Assembly (NCBI GenBank): GCA_019750475.1
Contig: JAIEOO010000186.1
Span: 1-34,006 of the forward strand
Direction: 5' to 3'
Length of the DNA: 34,006 nucleotides
Source: Acetobacteraceae bacterium
GTDB taxonomy: Bacteria; Pseudomonadota; Alphaproteobacteria; Acetobacterales; Acetobacteraceae
The translations under genes were made by a program, and so were the position numbers. The notes below the pieces were generated by a model. It worked only from the letters and a program-made list of their open reading frames with translations, did not search any database and was not told where the DNA came from. This document shows positions 18,034 through 26,390 of this stretch, piece by piece. Each line of letters opens with the position of its first letter. Positions within the stretch are counted from its first letter, which is position 1.

Positions 18034-19510
18034 CGAGGTAGCGCGCCGTCAGATGATCCTGGAAGTCGCGCGGGTCGAGCGGCTTGCCCGTGGCGGCCCG
18101 CAGCAGATCCTGGAAGCCGAGGCGCGAGCCATGGGCGTGGACGTTCGCCCGCAGCCAGCCGAGCAGCGGCGCCATGTCGCCCCGCGCCAGCGCCGCATCC
18201 AGCCCGGGCTCGGCCGCGCGCGCGGCCTTCATGAGCTGCGCGGCCGCCATGGCGCCGAGCGTGTAGGACGGGAAGTAGCCGAAGGCGCCGTCGTGCCAGT
18301 GGATGTCCTGCAGGCAGCCGCGCGCGTCGTCGGGCGGCACGATGCCGAGCAGCGCCTTCAGCCCCTCGGCCCACGCGCCCGGCAGGTCGCCGATGGCGAG
18401 GTCGCCGCCGATCAGCGCGCGCTCCAGCCGGAAGCGCAGGATGACATGGGCCGGGTAGGTCAGCTCGTCCGCGTCCACGCGGATGAAGCCGCGCTCCACG
18501 TGGCGCCAGAGCTTCGCGAGGTTGGCGGTCGCGTAGGCGGCCTCGCTGCCGCCGAACAGCGCGCGCAGCTTCGGCCCAAGGAAGGAGAGGAAGGCATCGG
18601 ACCGGCTCGCCTGCATCTCGACGATCAGGCTCTGCGACTCATGGGCCGCCATGCCCGCGGCCTCTCCCACCGGCTGGCGGGACCAGGCGGCGGGCAGGCC
18701 GCGCTCGTAGAGGGCGTGGCCGGTCTCGTGCAGGACGCCCATCAGCGCCTTGGCGAGGTCGTCCTCGCTGTAGAAGGTGGTGATGCGGACATCGGTCGGG
18801 GTGCCGCCGCAGAACGGATGCAGGCTCTCGTCGAGCCGCGAGTGATCGGCCTCCAGCCCGATGCGGAGCGAGAGGTCGCGGCACAGCTCCCGCTGCTTCG
18901 CGGCTGGGAACGGCCCGGCGAGGGGGAGGGCCGGGCCGCGCTTCGCCTGGATCTCCTCGGCGCGCGGCAGGGCCTCCCGGAGAAAGGCCTCGTAGGCGGC
19001 GAAGACCGGCTCCACCTCGGCGGCCGTCACGCCGCGCTGGTAGCCCTCCATCAGCGCGTCGTAGGGCGAGAGGCCCGTGGCCGCGGCGAGGGCCGCGGCC
19101 GTCTCGCGCTGAAGGCGCAGCACCTCCTCGAGGTAGGGGCGCACCCGGGCGAAGTCCGACGTCGCCTTGGCGTCGCGCCAGACCTTCTCGCAGGCGGAGT
19201 TGGCGCGCGCGCTCGCCTCGACCAGCTCCGTCGGCAGGGCGGTGGCCCGCAGATGGGCGCGGCGCATGAGGGCGAGGTTCGCGGCGTCCCAGTCACCGCC
19301 GGCCTCGGCCTCCGCCAGGGCGTCCGCGATCCAGGGCGCCGTGGCGAGGTCGTGGATGGTGCCGGCGAGTGCGGCTAGTTGCTCCCCGCGCGCGGCGCCG
19401 CCGCCCCGGGGCATCATCGCGCTCGCGTCCCAGTGCAGGACGGCGGCGGCCTCGCCGAGCGCCGCGAGGCGCGCATTGTGATCCTTGAGACGGGCATAGG
19501 CGGCGTTCAT
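18023..19510 (-). CDS. M32 (Taq-type) metallocarboxypeptidase
   Basis: This 495-residue cytoplasmic zinc carboxypeptidase of family M32 removes C-terminal residues from peptides. Signature motifs are HPF at 231-233, DVRIT at 240-244, the zinc site HETGH at 261-265 and HESQS at 290-294. All key residues are present and the length is normal. ATG 19510 was chosen because the family begins close to YARLKDHNARLAALGEAAAVL. A longer frame upstream is the shadow of SURF1. No clear ribosome site precedes the ATG. SURF1 ends 32 bases upstream on the same strand. Confidence 0.93.
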   Translation of the reverse strand: MNAAYARLKDHNARLAALGEAAAVLHWDASAMMPRGGGAARGEQLAALAGTIHDLATAPWIADALAEAEAGGDWDAANLALMRRAHLRATALPTELVEASARANSACEKVWRDAKATSDFARVRPYLEEVLRLQRETAAALAAATGLSPYDALMEGYQRGVTAAEVEPVFAAYEAFLREALPRAEEIQAKRGPALPLAGPFPAAKQRELCRDLSLRIGLEADHSRLDESLHPFCGGTPTDVRITTFYSEDDLAKALMGVLHETGHALYERGLPAAWSRQPVGEAAGMAAHESQSLIVEMQASRSDAFLSFLGPKLRALFGGSEAAYATANLAKLWRHVERGFIRVDADELTYPAHVILRFRLERALIGGDLAIGDLPGAWAEGLKALLGIVPPDDARGCLQDIHWHDGAFGYFPSYTLGAMAAAQLMKAARAAEPGLDAALARGDMAPLLGWLRANVHAHGSRLGFQDLLRAATGKPLDPRDFQDHLTARYLDAA

Positions 19511-19542
19511 GACGCCGCTGCTACCGGAAGTCGGCCCTTCTG

Positions 19543-20289
19543 TCAGGCGGCGCGCAACCGTCGTCGTGCCCAGAGCGCGAAGATCGCGAGCCACGCCACA
19601 GCCAGCCCGTACCAGGTGAGCGCGTAGCCGAGATGCGGGTTGCGCGGCGCCGGGAAGGCATGGGCGGGGTCCGGCAACGGCCCGCGGCTCGGCGCCGGGG
19701 TGGCGCCGAAGCCCGACGGGCCGCGGGCCTGGCCGGGCTCGATCACCGTCAGCGCGTAGGGCGGCGCGTCGGGCACGCCGAGGCTGGCGGCGATGGCGCG
19801 GGCGTCGAAGGTGAAGAAGCGGCGGTTGGCGGGGTCGTCCGTCGCCGCGAACAGCCCGCGCCGCTCGCTCGGGCGGGCATAGCCGGTGACCGTGACGGCG
19901 CCCTCGGGCCGCTGGACGAGGCCCGGGGGGGGCGCCGGCTGAACCGGAACCCAGCCGCGCTCCACCAGCAGCGGCGGCGCGCCCTCGCGCTCCAGCACGG
20001 CGATCAGCGACGCGCCGAGGACGGGCCCGCGCACCTCCAGCCCCAGCAGCGCCTCGGAACCCGGCCGGAAACGGCCGGTGGCGGTGACATGGGCATAGGG
20101 CTGCGCGTCCGATGTCGCGGCAACGGCGGGCGCGGCCTGCGCCGCCGCGAGCTCCGCCAGCAGCCCCGTCTTCCAGTGCAGCCGCTGCACCTGCCAGGTG
20201 CCGAGGCCGAGCAGCAGCCCGAGCACGGGCATGGCCAGGAAGGTGGGCAGGATCAGGACCTGCCAGCGGGAGCGCGGCGTGGAGGGCAT
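19543..20289 (-). CDS. SURF1-family cytochrome oxidase assembly protein
   Basis: This 248-residue SURF1 protein has two membrane anchors, at about residues 12-30 and 220-240, with a periplasmic domain between. SURF1 helps insert haem a into subunit I of aa3-type oxidases. Family text includes LGLGTWQVQRLHWK near residue 27, LVERGWVP near 108 and NPHLGYALTWYGLA near 216. It lies after ctaE, as is usual, but a strong terminator at 20320-20350 sits between them. ATG 20289 has no evident ribosome site, so read-through or a separate weak promoter must drive it. Confidence 0.9.
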   Translation of the reverse strand: MPSTPRSRWQVLILPTFLAMPVLGLLLGLGTWQVQRLHWKTGLLAELAAAQAAPAVAATSDAQPYAHVTATGRFRPGSEALLGLEVRGPVLGASLIAVLEREGAPPLLVERGWVPVQPAPPPGLVQRPEGAVTVTGYARPSERRGLFAATDDPANRRFFTFDARAIAASLGVPDAPPYALTVIEPGQARGPSGFGATPAPSRGPLPDPAHAFPAPRNPHLGYALTWYGLAVAWLAIFALWARRRLRAA

Positions 20290-20319
20290 GTGTGCGCGCG
20301 ATCAACCAGCCCTGCGCGC

Positions 20320-20350
20320 AAAAGAAAAGGCCGGCCCCGAAGGGCCGGCC
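20320..20350 (-). terminator. Rho-independent terminator after ctaE
   Basis: On the minus strand, a 9-bp perfect GC stem with a TTCG tetraloop is followed by TTTTCTTTT. The stem pairs 20342-20350 with 20329-20337. It ends the oxidase operon after ctaE. A second hairpin (20388-20395 with 20399-20406, loop GAG) lies between it and the ctaE stop. Confidence 0.88.
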
Positions 20351-20461
20351 CGATCACCAGACCAAATCAGCGCGGCCGCCGAAGGATCCGGCCGCGAGGC
20401 GGCCGGCGCGCAGCGGCCAAGCTGACGGCCAGCACGCCATGCCTGCGGCGCGCGAGGGCCG

Positions 20462-21298
20462 TCAGTGAGGCGCGATCTCGCCCGCGCCCCACCAGTAGAT
20501 GGAGACGAAGAGGAACAGCCACACCACGTCCACGAAGTGCCAGTACCAGGCCGCCGCCTCGAAGCCGAAATGACGCTCCGCCGTGAAGTGGCCGGCCATC
20601 GCGCGGAACAGCATCACGGCGAGGAAGATCGTGCCGACGATCACGTGGAAGCCGTGGAAGCCGGTGGCCAGGAAGAAGGTCGAGGGATAGACGCCGCCGC
20701 CGTTGAACGGGAACGGAGCCACCATGTACTCCCACACCTGCAGCCCGGTGAAGAGCATGCCCAGCAGCACCGTCAGCGCGAGGCCACGGATCAGGTCACG
20801 CCGGTTGCCCTCGATCAGCGCATGGTGCGCCCAGGTGACCGTGCAGCCCGAGAGCAGCAGGATCATCGTGTTGAGGAAGGGCAGGTGGAACGGATCGAAG
20901 GTCTTGATGCCCTGCGGCGGCCAGATGGCGCGCGCGGCACCCGACACGTGCTCGGGGTACAGGGCGAAGTGGAAATAGGCCCAGAAGAAGGCGACGAAGA
21001 ACATCACCTCGGAGGCGATGAACAGGATCATGCCGTAGCGCAGGCCGAGCCGCACGACCGGCGTGTGCAGCCCCGGCGTCCGGCTCTCCTTCAGGACGTC
21101 GCGCCACCACATGAACATGCAGAGCAGCACGGCGCCGAAACCGGCCAGCAGCGGCCAGAGCATGCCGTAATGCGCCTTGAGGATGATGCCCGTGACGAGC
21201 AACCCGCCCGCGAAAGCCGAGAACAGCGGCCAAGGCGAAGGATCCACGAGGTGGTACGGGTGCTTGTAGGGCGTGGCGCCTTCCGGGTTGCTGGCCAT
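20462..21298 (-). CDS. ctaE: Cytochrome c oxidase subunit III
   Basis: This 278-residue membrane protein has seven hydrophobic helices. CtaE is the third core subunit of the aa3-type haem-copper oxidase and keeps turnover stable. Family motifs are HPYHLVDPSPWPL at the start, FWAYFHFALYPE near residue 108, and FHGFHVIVGTIFL plus WYWHFVDVVWLFLF near the end. ATG 21298 matches the family start. A 259-base gap with a palindromic element separates it from ctaG upstream, so it might have an additional promoter. Confidence 0.97.
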   Translation of the reverse strand: MASNPEGATPYKHPYHLVDPSPWPLFSAFAGGLLVTGIILKAHYGMLWPLLAGFGAVLLCMFMWWRDVLKESRTPGLHTPVVRLGLRYGMILFIASEVMFFVAFFWAYFHFALYPEHVSGAARAIWPPQGIKTFDPFHLPFLNTMILLLSGCTVTWAHHALIEGNRRDLIRGLALTVLLGMLFTGLQVWEYMVAPFPFNGGGVYPSTFFLATGFHGFHVIVGTIFLAVMLFRAMAGHFTAERHFGFEAAAWYWHFVDVVWLFLFVSIYWWGAGEIAPH

Positions 21299-21420
21299 TT
21301 GTCCTCAATCCTAATGCCGGCTTATCGCCGCACATTTCCCTGGAAAACCAGGCGGGATCAACCCCGCCGCGATGACGTCGAGCCGCGCCTGCGGCGGGCT
21401 GCGAGATGCGGTTGCGCCGA

Positions 21421-21539
21421 GGGGGCTCCGCCCCCTGAACCCCCGCCGGGGAGACAGTGTCGCCCCGGACCCCTGCCGAGACTGACGCGGGTCTGGGGGA
21501 CCCGTGGTCCCCCAGCGGGGGCACGGGGGCGGAGCCCCC
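21421..21539. repeat. Large GC-rich palindromic element between ctaG and ctaE
   Basis: In the gap 21299-21557, GGGGGCTCCGCCCCC (21421-21435) is repeated in inverse orientation at 21525-21539. Inside is a perfect 10-bp hairpin (21493-21502 with 21506-21515, loop CGT). Nested arms give a structure of about 119 bases. Similar GC palindromes are scattered in many alphaproteobacterial genomes. There is no open frame in it, nor target duplication or transposase. Confidence 0.65.
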
Positions 21540-21557
21540 GCGGGGCCAGCCATATCC

Positions 21558-22169
21558 TCACCGCACGGCGCGGCCGACATGCGGCCCGGCGTTGGCCAGG
21601 GCGCCGCTGCGCTCGGCGTCGTTCAGGCTGCGGAAGAAGGTGTAGCTGACGGTGATGGCCCGGATGCCGCGGGTCTGCGGGTCTTCGGCGATGCGGGGGT
21701 CCACCCAGAAGGCGAGTGGCATGTCCACGCTCTGCCCGGGTTCGAGGGTCTGTTCCTCGAAGCAGAAGCAGGCGGTCTTGTGGAAGTAGCGGCCGACGAT
21801 GTCGGGCGTGACGTTGTAGGTCGAGACGCCCAGGACCGGCCGGTCGCTCGTGTTGCGGGCGGTGTAGAAGGCGACGGCTTCTTCGCCGACGCGGAGCTGC
21901 ATCTGTGGCTGCTGCGCCTGGAACTGCCAGGGCAGGTTCGGGTGCGTGACGGCCTGGAAGCGCACCGTGACCTGATGCGTGCCGGGTGTGGCGGGGGCGG
22001 CCTGGCCGATCATGGGCTGGCCGTTGAAGCCGGTGACGCGGCAGAACAGGTCGTAGAGGGGAACGGCGGCGAAGCTGACGCCCACCATGAAGCCGACGAA
22101 GCCGAAGGACGCGATGGCGACGCGGCGGTTGCGCTTCCGCAGGAGCTCGGGGTCGGGGCGCGGGAGCAT
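21558..22169 (-). CDS. ctaG: Cytochrome c oxidase copper-delivery protein (Cox11)
   Basis: This 203-residue membrane-anchored protein delivers copper to the CuB site of subunit I. Residues 16-38 form the single membrane helix. The copper-binding C134-F-C136 motif is intact in KTACFCFEEQ, and C43 near the membrane (YDLFCRVTGFNG) is also present. The periplasmic immunoglobulin-like domain is complete, with length as expected. It follows the CoxF-like gene by five bases. Confidence 0.96.
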   Translation of the reverse strand: MLPRPDPELLRKRNRRVAIASFGFVGFMVGVSFAAVPLYDLFCRVTGFNGQPMIGQAAPATPGTHQVTVRFQAVTHPNLPWQFQAQQPQMQLRVGEEAVAFYTARNTSDRPVLGVSTYNVTPDIVGRYFHKTACFCFEEQTLEPGQSVDMPLAFWVDPRIAEDPQTRGIRAITVSYTFFRSLNDAERSGALANAGPHVGRAVR

Positions 22170-22174
22170 GGCCG

Positions 22175-22303
22175 TCAGCCTCGCAGCAGGCGTGCGATGG
22201 AGATGAAGTAGAACAGCACGGCGAGGCCGGCGAGCGCGCCGAGGATCGCCCAGTTCCGCGCGCGGCGGCGCTTCTCGAAGGTGGCCTGTTCGTCCGGTGT
22301 CAT
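22175..22303 (-). CDS. Short CoxF-like membrane protein
   Basis: A 42-residue protein read directly from the sequence: a charged N-terminus (TPDEQATFEKRRRARNW) followed by one membrane helix (about residues 20-36, ending FYFISIARLL). The start ATG 22303 overlaps the ctaB stop as ATGA, and its stop is five bases before ctaG. The small gene at this place in alphaproteobacterial oxidase operons is often called coxF. Size and topology agree, but the sequence is too short for a sure family match. The function in oxidase assembly is unknown. Confidence 0.75.
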   Translation of the reverse strand: MTPDEQATFEKRRRARNWAILGALAGLAVLFYFISIARLLRG

Positions 22304-23268
22304 GCGAGCAGCAGCCGGTCCACGACCAGCGCCCCGAGCAGGAGGAAGAGGTAGGAGATCGAGTATTTGAAGCAGGCCTTGGCGGGCGCGTCCTTGGTCA
22401 GGGAGACGCCGGCCTCGTCCTGCGCGTCGCGCCAGACCGCGAGGGCGTGGCGCAGGAAGTTGGCGCCGAGGGCGAGGGCGACGAGGCCGTAGGCCCAGCC
22501 CGAGAAGCCCATCAGCCAGGGCGCGAGCGTCAGCGGCACCAGCAGCACCGTGTAGATGACGACCTGGCGCCGCGTCTCGCGCGCGCCGGCCACGACGGGG
22601 AGCATCGGCACGCCGGCGCGCTTGTAGTCCTCATGCGCCCAGAGGCTGAGCGCCCAGAAATGGGGCGGCGTCCACATGAAGATGATGGCGAAGAGGACGA
22701 GGGGCAGCGCCTCGATCGAGCCGGTGACGGCGACCCAGCCGATGAGCGGCGGGAAGGCGCCGGCGGCGCCGCCGATGACGATGTTCTGCGGCGTCCGGCG
22801 CTTCAGCCACATGGTGTAGATGACGACGTAGAAGAAGATCGAGAAGGCCAGGACGCCGGCGGCGAGCCAGTTGGTCGCGAGGCCCATCAGCGCGACGGAG
22901 CCGACGCTGAGGACGATGCCATAGGCCAGCGCGCCCTCGGCGCTGATGCGGCCGGCCGGGATGGGCCGCTTCGCGGTGCGGCGCATGACCGCGTCGATGT
23001 CGCGGTCGTACCACATGTTGATGGCGCCCGCCGCACCGGCCGCGAGCGTGATGCACAGGATCGCAGTGATGGCGAGGACGGGGTGCAGGGACCCGGGCGC
23101 CACCAGCAGGCCGGCGATGCCCGAATAGACCACGAGCGTGAGCACGCGCGGCTTGAGCAGCGTCACCCAGTCCCGGACCTCGGAACCGAGAGCCGGTGCC
23201 CCGAGGGAGACGGATACGTCGAGGGGGGCTTTCGCCCCCCCCTGGATGTTCACGGCTGTGTCGCTCAT
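22300..23268 (-). CDS. ctaB: Protohaem IX farnesyltransferase (haem O synthase)
   Basis: This 322-residue UbiA-type prenyltransferase attaches a farnesyl group to haem B, giving haem O, the precursor of haem A. The first Asp-rich motif is N84-x3-D88-x3-D92 (INMWYDRDIDAVMRRT). A second conserved region is MWTPPHFWALSLWAHEDYKR near residue 200. About nine membrane helices are visible. The first 30 residues are a variable extension whose DNA contains a strong hairpin at 23223-23240. The gene lies 23 bases after ctaD. Confidence 0.97.
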   Translation of the reverse strand: MSDTAVNIQGGAKAPLDVSVSLGAPALGSEVRDWVTLLKPRVLTLVVYSGIAGLLVAPGSLHPVLAITAILCITLAAGAAGAINMWYDRDIDAVMRRTAKRPIPAGRISAEGALAYGIVLSVGSVALMGLATNWLAAGVLAFSIFFYVVIYTMWLKRRTPQNIVIGGAAGAFPPLIGWVAVTGSIEALPLVLFAIIFMWTPPHFWALSLWAHEDYKRAGVPMLPVVAGARETRRQVVIYTVLLVPLTLAPWLMGFSGWAYGLVALALGANFLRHALAVWRDAQDEAGVSLTKDAPAKACFKYSISYLFLLLGALVVDRLLLA

Positions 23269-23291
23269 CGCGGACCCCAGTCAACTTCCCG

Positions 23292-24890
23292 TCAGCGGAT
23301 GCGGGGAAGCTCGTCGAAGGTGTGGAAGGGCGGCGGGGAGGAGACCTGCCACTCGAGCGTGGTCGCGCCCTCGCCCCAGGGGTTGGCCGCCGCCTGCTCG
23401 CCGCGGCGGAGCGTCACCCACATCACGTAGAAGAAGAACAGGAAGCTCGCGATCGCGATGTAGGAGCCGAGCGAGGCGATCAGGTTCCAGCCCCACATCG
23501 CGTCCGGATAGTCCGGGTAGCGGCGCGGCATGCCCTGGTTGCCCAGGAAGTGCATGGGGAAGAACGTCAGGTTCACGCCGACGAACGTCATCCAGAAGTG
23601 GATCTTGCCGAGCTTCTCCGGGTACTGCCGGCCGCTCATCTTCCCGATCCAGTAGTAGATGCCGCAGTAGATGCCGAACACGGCGCCGAGCGACAGCACG
23701 TAGTGGAAGTGGGCCACCACGTAGTAGGTGTTGTGCAGGATCTGGGTGATGCCGGCATTGGCCAGCACGACGCCCGTCACGCCGCCCACGGTGAACAGGA
23801 AGATGAAGCCGATGGCGAAGAGCATCGGCGTGTCGAACCGCATGGAGCCGCCCCACATGGTGGCGATCCAGGAGAAGATCTTCACGCCCGTGGGCACGGC
23901 GATGACCATGGTCGCGGCCATGAAGTAGGCGCGCGTGTCGACGTCCATGCCCGAGGTGTACATGTGGTGCGCCCACACCACGAAGCCGACCACGCCGATC
24001 GCCACCATGGCGTAGGCCATGCCGAGGTAGCCGAACACCGGCTTCTTCGAGAAGGTCGAGATCACGTGGCTGACGATGCCGAAGGCCGGCAGGATCATGA
24101 TGTACACTTCGGGGTGGCCGAAGAACCAGAACAGGTGCTGGAACAGCACCGGGTCGCCGCCGCCGGCCGGGTCGAAGAAGGCCGTGCCGAAGTTGCGGTC
24201 CGTGATCAGCATGGTGATCGCGCCGCCGAGGACGGGGACCGCCAGCAGCAGCAGGAACGCCGTCACCAGCATGGCCCAGACGAAGAGCGGCATCTTGTGC
24301 AGCGTCATGCCCGGGGCGCGCATGTTGAAGATGGTCGTGATGAAGTTGGCCGCGCCCAGGATCGAGCTGGCGCCCGCCAGGTGCAGCGCGAACAGCGCCA
24401 TGTCCATCGCCGGGCCCGACTGGTACTCGGCGTCGGAGAGCGGCGGGTAGATCGTCCAGCCGGCGCCGGCGCCGCCGCCCACGAAGAGCGAACCGCCGAG
24501 CAGCAGGAAGGCCGGGACGAGCAGCCAGAAGGAGATGTTGTTCAGGCGCGGGAAGGCCATGTCCGGCGCGCCGACCATGATCGGCACGAACCAGTTGCCG
24601 AAGCCGCCGATCAGCGCCGGCATGATGACGAAGAACACCATGATCAGCCCGTGGGCCGACACGTAGGCGTTCCACATCTGCCCGTCGGCGAAGATCTGCA
24701 TGCCCGGCTGCTGCAGCTCGAGCCGCATCAGGAAGGACAGGCCGATCCCGATGATCGCCGCGAACAGCGAGAAGATGATGTAGAGGGTGCCGATGTCCTT
24801 GTGGTTCGTGCTGAACAGCCAGCGTGCCACGAAGCCCGGCTTGTGATCGTGATGGTCGTGCGCGCCGTGCGCGCCTGCCGCGGTCGCCAT
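23292..24890 (-). CDS. ctaD: Cytochrome c oxidase subunit I (aa3 type)
   Basis: This 532-residue catalytic subunit has 12 membrane helices. Haem and copper ligands are visible: H80 and H396 for the low-spin haem, H394 for the high-spin haem, and H259, H308 and H309 for CuB. H259 and Y263 (GHPEVY) form the usual cross-linked pair. The D-channel entry D110, the E261 gate and the K-channel K337 place it in the A1 class. The N-terminal dozen residues are unusually His-rich ([12 protein letters not shown]). It reduces oxygen to water while pumping protons. Confidence 0.98.
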   Translation of the reverse strand: MATAAGAHGAHDHHDHKPGFVARWLFSTNHKDIGTLYIIFSLFAAIIGIGLSFLMRLELQQPGMQIFADGQMWNAYVSAHGLIMVFFVIMPALIGGFGNWFVPIMVGAPDMAFPRLNNISFWLLVPAFLLLGGSLFVGGGAGAGWTIYPPLSDAEYQSGPAMDMALFALHLAGASSILGAANFITTIFNMRAPGMTLHKMPLFVWAMLVTAFLLLLAVPVLGGAITMLITDRNFGTAFFDPAGGGDPVLFQHLFWFFGHPEVYIMILPAFGIVSHVISTFSKKPVFGYLGMAYAMVAIGVVGFVVWAHHMYTSGMDVDTRAYFMAATMVIAVPTGVKIFSWIATMWGGSMRFDTPMLFAIGFIFLFTVGGVTGVVLANAGITQILHNTYYVVAHFHYVLSLGAVFGIYCGIYYWIGKMSGRQYPEKLGKIHFWMTFVGVNLTFFPMHFLGNQGMPRRYPDYPDAMWGWNLIASLGSYIAIASFLFFFYVMWVTLRRGEQAAANPWGEGATTLEWQVSSPPPFHTFDELPRIR

Positions 24891-24923
24891 GTTTGCCTTC
24901 GCCTTGTCCGTGCCGCGCGCGCC

Positions 24924-25835
24924 TTACCGCTGCGCGCTGGCGAGGTTGAGGGTGGTGGCGCCCGCCGGAGCCGCAAGGGCCACCGGGTTCTCAGTTGCGG
25001 ACGCGGAAGGAATGGAGGAGGCGAAGCGCGTGCGCGCCTGGCCGACCCACTGCTCGAACTCCTCGGGGGGAACGGCACGGACCACGATCGGCATGAACCA
25101 GTGGTTCACGCCGCAGATCTGGTTGCACTGCCCGTAATAGACGCCGGGCCGGTCGGCCCGCAGCCACGTCTCCAGCGCGCGGCCGGGGATCGTGTACTTC
25201 TGCACGCCGAGGGACGGAACGAAGAAGGAGTGGATGACGTCCACGCCGTTGGTGAGGATGCGCACGGTCCGGCCGGCCGGAATCACCAGCGGCTCGTCCA
25301 CCTCGAGGTTGCGGAGCTGGCCCGGACGCAGGTCCTCGTCGAAGATCGGGCGGCTGTCGAAGGCGAAGTTGCCGTGATCGGGGAAGCGGTAGTTCCAGTA
25401 CCACTGGTGGCCCGTCACGCTGATCGTCAGGTCGGCGTCGCGCGCGCGGTCCTGATAGTAGATCAGGCGGAAGGACGGAATCGCGATCACCACCAGGATC
25501 AGCACCGGAATGACCGTCCAGGCGATCTCCAGCGGGGTGTTGTGGCTCGTCTGGCTGGGCGTCGGGTTCCGCTTCTCGCTGTAGCGGTACACGCACCAGG
25601 CCAGCAGCAGGCCGACGAAGATCGTGATCGCCACGATGATCCAGAAGACCAGCGCGTTGAAGTCGCTGATGGCGTCCTTGATCGGGCCGCCCGAGGCCTG
25701 GAGGCCCATGCCCCAGGGCACGGGCGCACCGATCGTGGTGTGGCCCGCCTGCTGCGCGACAGCCGCGCCGGCGCCGGCGAGCGATGCCGCGGCGCCTCCG
25801 ATGAACGCCGCCAGGCGGCCCTTGAGAAGTCGCAT
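24924..25835 (-). CDS. ctaC: Cytochrome c oxidase subunit II
   Basis: This 303-residue subunit II has a signal peptide (1-28), two membrane helices (about 60-82 and 105-122) and a periplasmic cupredoxin domain. The CuA ligands are H202 (DVIHSF), C237, C241, H245 and M248 (GQCNQICGVNHWFM). The aromatic electron-entry patch is QWYW at 144-147. No fused cytochrome c domain is present, so it accepts electrons from a soluble or membrane cytochrome c. The tail after residue 275 is Ala/Ser-rich. It is the first gene of the oxidase operon. Confidence 0.97.
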   Translation of the reverse strand: MRLLKGRLAAFIGGAAASLAGAGAAVAQQAGHTTIGAPVPWGMGLQASGGPIKDAISDFNALVFWIIVAITIFVGLLLAWCVYRYSEKRNPTPSQTSHNTPLEIAWTVIPVLILVVIAIPSFRLIYYQDRARDADLTISVTGHQWYWNYRFPDHGNFAFDSRPIFDEDLRPGQLRNLEVDEPLVIPAGRTVRILTNGVDVIHSFFVPSLGVQKYTIPGRALETWLRADRPGVYYGQCNQICGVNHWFMPIVVRAVPPEEFEQWVGQARTRFASSIPSASATENPVALAAPAGATTLNLASAQR

Positions 25836-25966
25836 CCCGTCCTCAAACCCAAGATCGCCGCGGCCCTTGGTGGTGCCTTTGGAGGCTGCCGTTCCGGAGG
25901 CCGCGCGATGATCGCCCGCGCGCGGACCGTCCCCTTCTCGAGGAGGGGCATGCCCGGCGCGGGCGG

Positions 25967-25995
25967 ACCATAGTGCCGAGGCCCGGGCGCCACAA
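25967..25995 (-). promoter_or_regulatory. Candidate promoter of the cytochrome oxidase operon
   Basis: On the minus strand, TTGTGG (25995-25990) and TATGGT (25972-25967) are separated by exactly 17 bases, about 130 bases upstream of the ctaC start. It lies in the gap 25836-26019 just after the ArsR gene. The fit to the sigma-70 consensus is 3 of 6 and 4 of 6. Confidence 0.45.
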
Positions 25996-26019
25996 GGGCG
26001 CCCAAGGGCATCTGAGGCC

Positions 26020-26340
26020 TCAGGCCTCCGCTTCCGGCGCCTCTTCCGCGACGTGGTCGGCCATGTCGTTCAGCATCGAGCGGATGTGCGGGTCCCCCAC
26101 CACGTAGAAGACCTGCCGCCCCCGCCGGTCCGCCTGGAGCAGCCGGGCGGCGCGCAGCAGCCGCAGATGGTGCGACACGAGCGAGGCCGAGATGCTCAGC
26201 GCCTCCGCCATGGCGCCCACGGCCACCGGCGCGTCCAGGCAGGCCAGGATGATCTTGAGCCGCGTGGGGTCGCTCATCAGGCGGAACATCTCCGCCAGCT
26301 CCACCACCTCGTCGTCGTTGATCCGCAGGCCGTTGGGCAT
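26020..26340 (-). CDS. ArsR/SmtB-family repressor with zinc-type alpha-5 site
   Basis: This 106-residue winged-helix repressor starts at ATG 26340 with GAGGAT upstream. The core text is MFRLMSDPTRLKIILACL and SISASLVSHHLRLLRAARLL, with the wing at DRRGRQVFYVV. The metal site D83-x-H85 ... H96-x2-E99 in the last helix has exactly the D-x-H-x10-H-x2-E pattern of SmtB, which senses Zn(II). The alpha-3 cysteine motif ELCVCDL of cadmium/lead sensors is absent. It is oriented towards ctaC, 184 bases upstream, and follows the ADYC-like gene by 50 bases. Its targets are unknown. Confidence 0.85.
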   Translation of the reverse strand: MPNGLRINDDEVVELAEMFRLMSDPTRLKIILACLDAPVAVGAMAEALSISASLVSHHLRLLRAARLLQADRRGRQVFYVVGDPHIRSMLNDMADHVAEEAPEAEA

Positions 26341-26390
26341 CGGTGCATCCTCACGCGCGGCGCCGCTTCGCACAAGCAGGGAGGCTCCAC

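Noticed and set aside
18023-20305. An M32 peptidase with a long N-terminal extension (760 codons)
   Set aside because: The extension is SURF1 read out of frame; the family start is at 19510.
21421-21539. An insertion-sequence end or miniature transposable element
   Set aside because: No target duplication, no transposase and no terminal repeat typical of IS families was seen.
23196-25973. A 925-codon plus-strand open frame
   Set aside because: It is antisense to ctaD and ctaC, whose proteins are unmistakable; its His/Asp/Arg-rich translation is a typical GC-rich shadow.
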